Notes under the pieces: generated by a model
The model's database searches: none
What the model was told of the DNA's origin: nothing
What the model saw: only the letters and a program-made list of their open reading frames with translations
Shown: one piece after another, positions 6,020 through 9,883 of the stretch
How positions within the stretch are numbered: position 1 is the stretch's first letter
Layout: the number at the start of each line of letters is the position of its first letter
Program-made: the position numbers and the translations under genes
Source of the DNA: Bacteroidales bacterium
GTDB lineage: Bacteria; Bacteroidota; Bacteroidia; Bacteroidales; JAADJA01
Direction: 5' to 3'
NCBI GenBank assembly: GCA_029934735.1
Contig: JAOZLR010000071.1
Coordinates: 1-9,883, forward strand
DNA length: 9,883 nucleotides

Positions 6020-9000
6020 TTAATAATTTTCCAGAATAACCTTTCCGTTTTGAATAAATGTCCTGCCCTTAATGGTATAGAAATAGATACCTTTTTCGAT
6101 ATTCTTCAAGTCAATATTCCTGTTAACCGGACCTGTTAAGAACAAATCCTTCACAACCTTTCCGGATATATCGAATAGAGTGAACCGGAGGTTTTCCGTT
6201 CCATCATAAATGAAATGCAGCGGATTATTAACCGAAACAGGATTGGGATAGACAGCTACACGAAACGGATCATTTAGCATTTCATCAACGCCTGTTAAAA
6301 TTCCATCAATAAGTTTCACATCAGGATCGTCAGAAACAAGAACAAACTGTCCAAAATTATCAATATTGCAGGATGAGTTGTAAATAAAATATCCGTTACT
6401 GCCAGGAGACACCTCCTGTGCACCGCACAACTCTGTCCAGTCCTGATCCGAATTATCCGAGCGTTCATAAAGTATTGCCAGTTCCGGGTTTGCCATAATT
6501 CCGGCTGATGGCATTCCCCAGGTTGCTGAGAAGCCTATTTCTTCGGCTGTTGCAAAATTACTATTCTCGCCATAATTATTTACAATCCAGTAACAACCAG
6601 TGCTTGGATTGTAAACAGGCATAACTGAAGGATAAGTTCCGATGTGTGTTACATAAACATCTCCTTCAGGAAAAACACCTGACATTGAAAGATTAATTCT
6701 GAATCCTGTTTCCTCAAAAACATACTCACCTCCGCTATTTATAGTTTTCATTTCTACTGTTCCTTTTCCTAGCGCTGCCCCTGACGGTTCACGTCCTGCA
6801 TTACCTGATAGCACAGCATTAATACAGCCGCCTGTCTTGTTATGCTCAACCGGAAGGTTTTGATTGAACTGGAAGTAGGCAATAAAATCAGGATCGTTAT
6901 CAGGCAGCTCATCTTTTGTGACATGCCTGTAGGTTCTTATCTCCTCTTCAGTTAGAGACCTGTTCCAGATGCAGACTTCGTCAATCTGTCCTTTGAAATT
7001 CCTTCCACCCCACCCCTTGTAGCTTCCTATGTCGAGCGAAGTAATTTCGACTATATCAAGGCTGGTATTGTGGGTTTTTGCCACCCCGTTAACATAAACG
7101 GTCATCCCTGTAGGTGCTGCAACCATAGCTACGTAAGACCATTCGTCAGCAGGAACAAAAATATTACTACTCCAACTCCAGGATCCGCCCGGCCAATGAT
7201 ATGCCAGCATATTCCCTGATTTAAGATTAAACCCTGCTGTTTCACCATTACTTATAACTATTCCGGTATAATCATTTTGAATACCGTCTGGTTTTATCCA
7301 GGCTGTAATAGTAAGAGCGTTTGTCATGATATTAAATTCACCCGTTGTGGCAAAATCTCCGTCATCATAACAGGTAAGTGCCTTTCCCGGAATACTGTCA
7401 ATTGTAACCCCTGCATTACCAACAACAACCATATCAGGAATTGTCTTAGTGTCAGTATTATCATCCATATCTTTGACAATAAGTGTTATTTCAAAAGCAC
7501 CTTCCTCACCAAAAACAACTCGTGGATTTCTAACAGTGTATGAACTGACATATTGTGGGGTTGGATTGAAAAGCCATTGCCATTCAGCCCCTTGATTTCT
7601 TATTATTGAATAACTGTCAAGTTGAATTGTATCATCAATGCAATAAACAGAATCGGTGAAAGTCATCGGTTGTGCAATAACCACAGATTCTGCAATAAGA
7701 TCTGTTTCGTAGATACCGCGGCCACCACAGGCTAGTCTCAGCTTCTCGTCACGGTAAAATGGCCTCATCTCCAAAGCTCTTGTTTCATAAGGCAGTCCGC
7801 TGGAATAATCAATCCAATTTTGACTTCCCGATTCCCAATAGTAAACAGAGTGATTTGTTGCAAGATAAACCACATCATCTGTGCCTGCCTGGTATAAAAT
7901 ATCCATACATTTTTCATCATCCAACAGGTCTGTGGACAGGTTTATCCAGTTTTCGCCACCGTCCGTTGTCCTGTAAACTTTTTTGCTATTGCTACCTTGT
8001 GGGCAGGCAACCCAAAGGTCATTTTCATCATCAGGATTCAAAGTAATTTCAAGTCTTAACCTGTCGCTTGTAGGAACATTTGTAACCGGATCCCAATTGT
8101 AGCCTCCGTCTTCCGACCTGTATATTTTTGTTTTAGACCAATAACCTCCTGTGCCGACTGCTGCATAAATAACATCAGGATTACTCCTTGATATTTCAAT
8201 CTCTGTAACATAATAATTATATCCAAATTCGTGTAATAAGATAAATCCGGCACCACCTGTAGTGGATTTCCAGAAGCCATTTCCATTTCCAAGGTACATA
8301 TGTCCTGAGTATGCAGGATGATATTCAATTTCGCTGGAATAATTGGAAGTATAACTTTCATTTGGATACATTCCAAGCTTGGCTTTTTGAATAACTTCAC
8401 CGAAAAGTTCATCAGGGAGGATTTGTGTGTTAATATCAGAAAAATATGCTTTTTTGTTATGCAAAGGATCAACGTATCCGGTAGGTGCTTCCGCTCCGCC
8501 AAGCCTCAGGAAATTTCCTGTTCCATAAGTTTGAAAATAACCTCCGTTTCCATTATGATATCTGCCACCTACCAATACATCTTCATTCCAACCACTTCCA
8601 AATCCCCAGAAATCGCTACCATAAATCCCATACTTTCTGGATTCGTGTGATTGCAATTCATCATTTGAATAGTTAATTCCACCATCACAGCATACCCAGA
8701 CATCATCACCAAGCGTATGCAAATCCTGAATATCTGGATGTATCCAGCCGATGTCATTATTACCAGAATTATAAGAACCAATCCGTATTGAGGACTCTCC
8801 ACCATCATCCGATTGAGAGAGGGCAAGGCATCCAATCCATAGCTTGTCAGGATTACTATGCGAAACTGTAATTGCAAAGTCAAAGAATCCCTGGTGAAAA
8901 CCCGTTCCGTTAGGGTTAATTGAGGCAAGATTAGGGTGTGTTGTAGTATTGTATGGTCCACCGTCGGGAGGATTTGGATTTGACCATGAGTCACCCATAT

Positions 9001-9883
9001 CAGTGCTTTTGTATATTCCAATCCAGCCGTTGTCGTCTTGTTTGCTTTGTCCAATCAGACTTATGTAAATAAGTTCGGGCTGGGCCGGTGTTACTCCTAT
9101 CCTTGAGCCTATGTCGTCTGCATAAGAGAGGTCGGCAGGAATATACCAGCCATTGTCTTCAAGATCAAAAGTGCTTCCACCGTCAGTGGATCGAAAAAAT
9201 TCGCTTCGCTTTTCAGAGTTGTTGTGTTTTGTCATGTAAACAACATCCGGGTTTGTCGGGTGAAAACACACATCCCATGATTTATCTGAAAAAACCTGTG
9301 TCCATGTTTCGCCACCATTAGTTGTTTTGTAAAAGCCGTTGTAGGCCGTACAGAAAACTATATCGGGATTAACCGAATTAACTGCAAGTTGCGTTGCGCT
9401 TTCATCAATAAAGAAAACCTCTGTCCAATTGTCTCCCCCATCGGTTGTTTTGTAAATCCTTTTGTTTGCTCCAAAATAGATAATATTGGGGTCTGAGGGA
9501 GCTATCTTAACATCATTGATTGTGTAAACAGGTAATTCGGGAGTTATCAGAAACCAACTAAGTCCTTTATCTAAAGATTTAAAAAGCCCTCCGGCTTCCA
9601 AACCTGCAACCAATATATCAGGATTTAGAACAGACTGGTCGAAACAGTAAACATTTGCCTGCCAGGAGACCGGAAAACTGCCCTGTTCATTGTTGTTGTA
9701 TGTTTCAAAAGGACCAATATTTGACCATAAGTTCTTATTGCCTGAAACAGCCTTGTGTTTTGCTGTAATTTTGTTGTAAAGAGCATCCTCCTGTTTCTTG
9801 GCAGGAATAATTATGTGCCCGTCACTATCAACATACTCATCTACGAAACGTCTCCAGTGTTTATAATTCTGCGTATGAATATT
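6020..9883 (-). CDS. Large T9SS-exported surface protein: Asp-box propeller, PKD-like, LamG and sorting domain (5' end outside window)
   Basis: The frame ends at 6020 and stays open through the right edge, giving 1287 visible residues with no start codon. The TTG at 9613-9611 is an internal Leu, because clear homologous-looking sequence (NLWSNIGPFETYNNN, SWQANVYCFDQSVLNPDI) precedes it. Residues about 60-730 hold repeated Asp-box motifs (KTTDGGDNW, KTTNGGETW, RSTDGGSTF, KSTDMGDSW, RSEDGGYNW, RTTDGGENW) of VPS10/BNR-type beta-propellers. Residues about 740-820 look PKD-like (FGEEGAFEITLIVKD). Residues about 830-1010 form a LamG/concanavalin-like domain (ALTITAWIKPDG, GQIDEVCIWNRSLTEEEI). The end, about 1205-1287, is a type A T9SS sorting domain: VAVYPNPV, LRFTLFDISGKVV, IDLKNIEKGIYFYTI. 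By family the protein is exported by T9SS and anchored or released at the cell surface. Its role is probably binding or adhesion. Sialidase activity is not supported. It converges on the CpdB-like gene across 42 bp. Confidence 0.9.
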   Translation of the reverse strand, partial: NIHTQNYKHWRRFVDEYVDSDGHIIIPAKKQEDALYNKITAKHKAVSGNKNLWSNIGPFETYNNNEQGSFPVSWQANVYCFDQSVLNPDILVAGLEAGGLFKSLDKGLSWFLITPELPVYTINDVKIAPSDPNIIYFGANKRIYKTTDGGDNWTEVFFIDESATQLAVNSVNPDIVFCTAYNGFYKTTNGGETWTQVFSDKSWDVCFHPTNPDVVYMTKHNNSEKRSEFFRSTDGGSTFDLEDNGWYIPADLSYADDIGSRIGVTPAQPELIYISLIGQSKQDDNGWIGIYKSTDMGDSWSNPNPPDGGPYNTTTHPNLASINPNGTGFHQGFFDFAITVSHSNPDKLWIGCLALSQSDDGGESSIRIGSYNSGNNDIGWIHPDIQDLHTLGDDVWVCCDGGINYSNDELQSHESRKYGIYGSDFWGFGSGWNEDVLVGGRYHNGNGGYFQTYGTGNFLRLGGAEAPTGYVDPLHNKKAYFSDINTQILPDELFGEVIQKAKLGMYPNESYTSNYSSEIEYHPAYSGHMYLGNGNGFWKSTTGGAGFILLHEFGYNYYVTEIEISRSNPDVIYAAVGTGGYWSKTKIYRSEDGGYNWDPVTNVPTSDRLRLEITLNPDDENDLWVACPQGSNSKKVYRTTDGGENWINLSTDLLDDEKCMDILYQAGTDDVVYLATNHSVYYWESGSQNWIDYSSGLPYETRALEMRPFYRDEKLRLACGGRGIYETDLIAESVVIAQPMTFTDSVYCIDDTIQLDSYSIIRNQGAEWQWLFNPTPQYVSSYTVRNPRVVFGEEGAFEITLIVKDMDDNTDTKTIPDMVVVGNAGVTIDSIPGKALTCYDDGDFATTGEFNIMTNALTITAWIKPDGIQNDYTGIVISNGETAGFNLKSGNMLAYHWPGGSWSWSSNIFVPADEWSYVAMVAAPTGMTVYVNGVAKTHNTSLDIVEITSLDIGSYKGWGGRNFKGQIDEVCIWNRSLTEEEIRTYRHVTKDELPDNDPDFIAYFQFNQNLPVEHNKTGGCINAVLSGNAGREPSGAALGKGTVEMKTINSGGEYVFEETGFRINLSMSGVFPEGDVYVTHIGTYPSVMPVYNPSTGCYWIVNNYGENSNFATAEEIGFSATWGMPSAGIMANPELAILYERSDNSDQDWTELCGAQEVSPGSNGYFIYNSSCNIDNFGQFVLVSDDPDVKLIDGILTGVDEMLNDPFRVAVYPNPVSVNNPLHFIYDGTENLRFTLFDISGKVVKDLFLTGPVNRNIDLKNIEKGIYFYTIKGRTFIQNGKVILENY

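Noticed and set aside
7277..9321. Other open frames on both strands inside the large surface protein, such as 8056-8502 and 8569-9054 on the minus strand
   Set aside because: They are out-of-frame shadows of a well-supported coding frame with clear Asp-box repeats, and their translations look like no known family.
9611..9613. TTG as the start codon of the large minus-strand protein
   Set aside because: The same frame continues for 90 more codons to the window edge with sequence typical of this protein type, so the TTG is an internal Leu and the true start lies outside.
6020..9883. Sialidase function for the Asp-box protein
   Set aside because: Asp boxes occur in many non-enzymatic propellers, and I see no sialidase arginine triad or FRIP motif in the visible part.
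1..9883. CRISPR array, tRNA or rRNA gene, transposase or phage gene
   Set aside because: No regularly spaced repeats, RNA gene signatures or recombinase motifs were found on either strand.

Overview
This AT-rich window most likely comes from a member of the phylum Bacteroidota. The large surface protein at the right end carries a type IX secretion (T9SS) C-terminal sorting domain. The promoter ahead of the Rrf2 gene fits the Bacteroidota -33 TTTG / -7 TAnnTTTG pattern, and the gene leaders are AT-rich without clear Shine-Dalgarno sequences. I cannot assign a genus. A marine or sediment Bacteroidales/Marinilabiliales-type organism is only a guess.

Layout from left to right. (1) Positions 1-1685, minus strand: a long reading frame that leaves the window on the left. 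It joins a family 2 glycosyltransferase to a polyprenyl-phosphate sugar-phosphotransferase-like module (membrane helices, nucleotide-binding-like domain, and the first residues of the transferase domain). (2) Positions 1686-1811: a divergent intergenic region with a good promoter facing right and a small inverted repeat at its predicted transcription start. (3) Positions 1812-3501, plus strand: an Rrf2 regulator with three Cys residues, followed 49 bp later by a DUF438-hemerythrin-PAS protein. Together they look like a redox or nitric-oxide sensing unit. (4) Positions 3652-5977, plus strand: a small secreted NTF2/SnoaL-like protein and an exported CpdB-type cyclic phosphodiesterase/nucleotidase. 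(5) Positions 6020-9883, minus strand: a very large secreted protein with Asp-box (BNR) propeller repeats, a PKD-like domain, a LamG/concanavalin-like domain and a T9SS sorting domain. It converges on the nucleotidase gene and leaves the window on the right, so its N terminus is missing.

The genes do not form one clear pathway. The Rrf2/hemerythrin pair is a credible regulatory unit. The two exported proteins after it may be co-transcribed or merely adjacent. The glycosyltransferase fusion belongs to surface polysaccharide assembly and the large protein to the T9SS-exported surface proteome. I see no mobile element, CRISPR array, RNA gene or phage gene, and no convincing undescribed system. 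The most notable points are the glycosyltransferase/phosphotransferase fusion and the DUF438-hemerythrin protein, which lacks ligands I would expect for its family.
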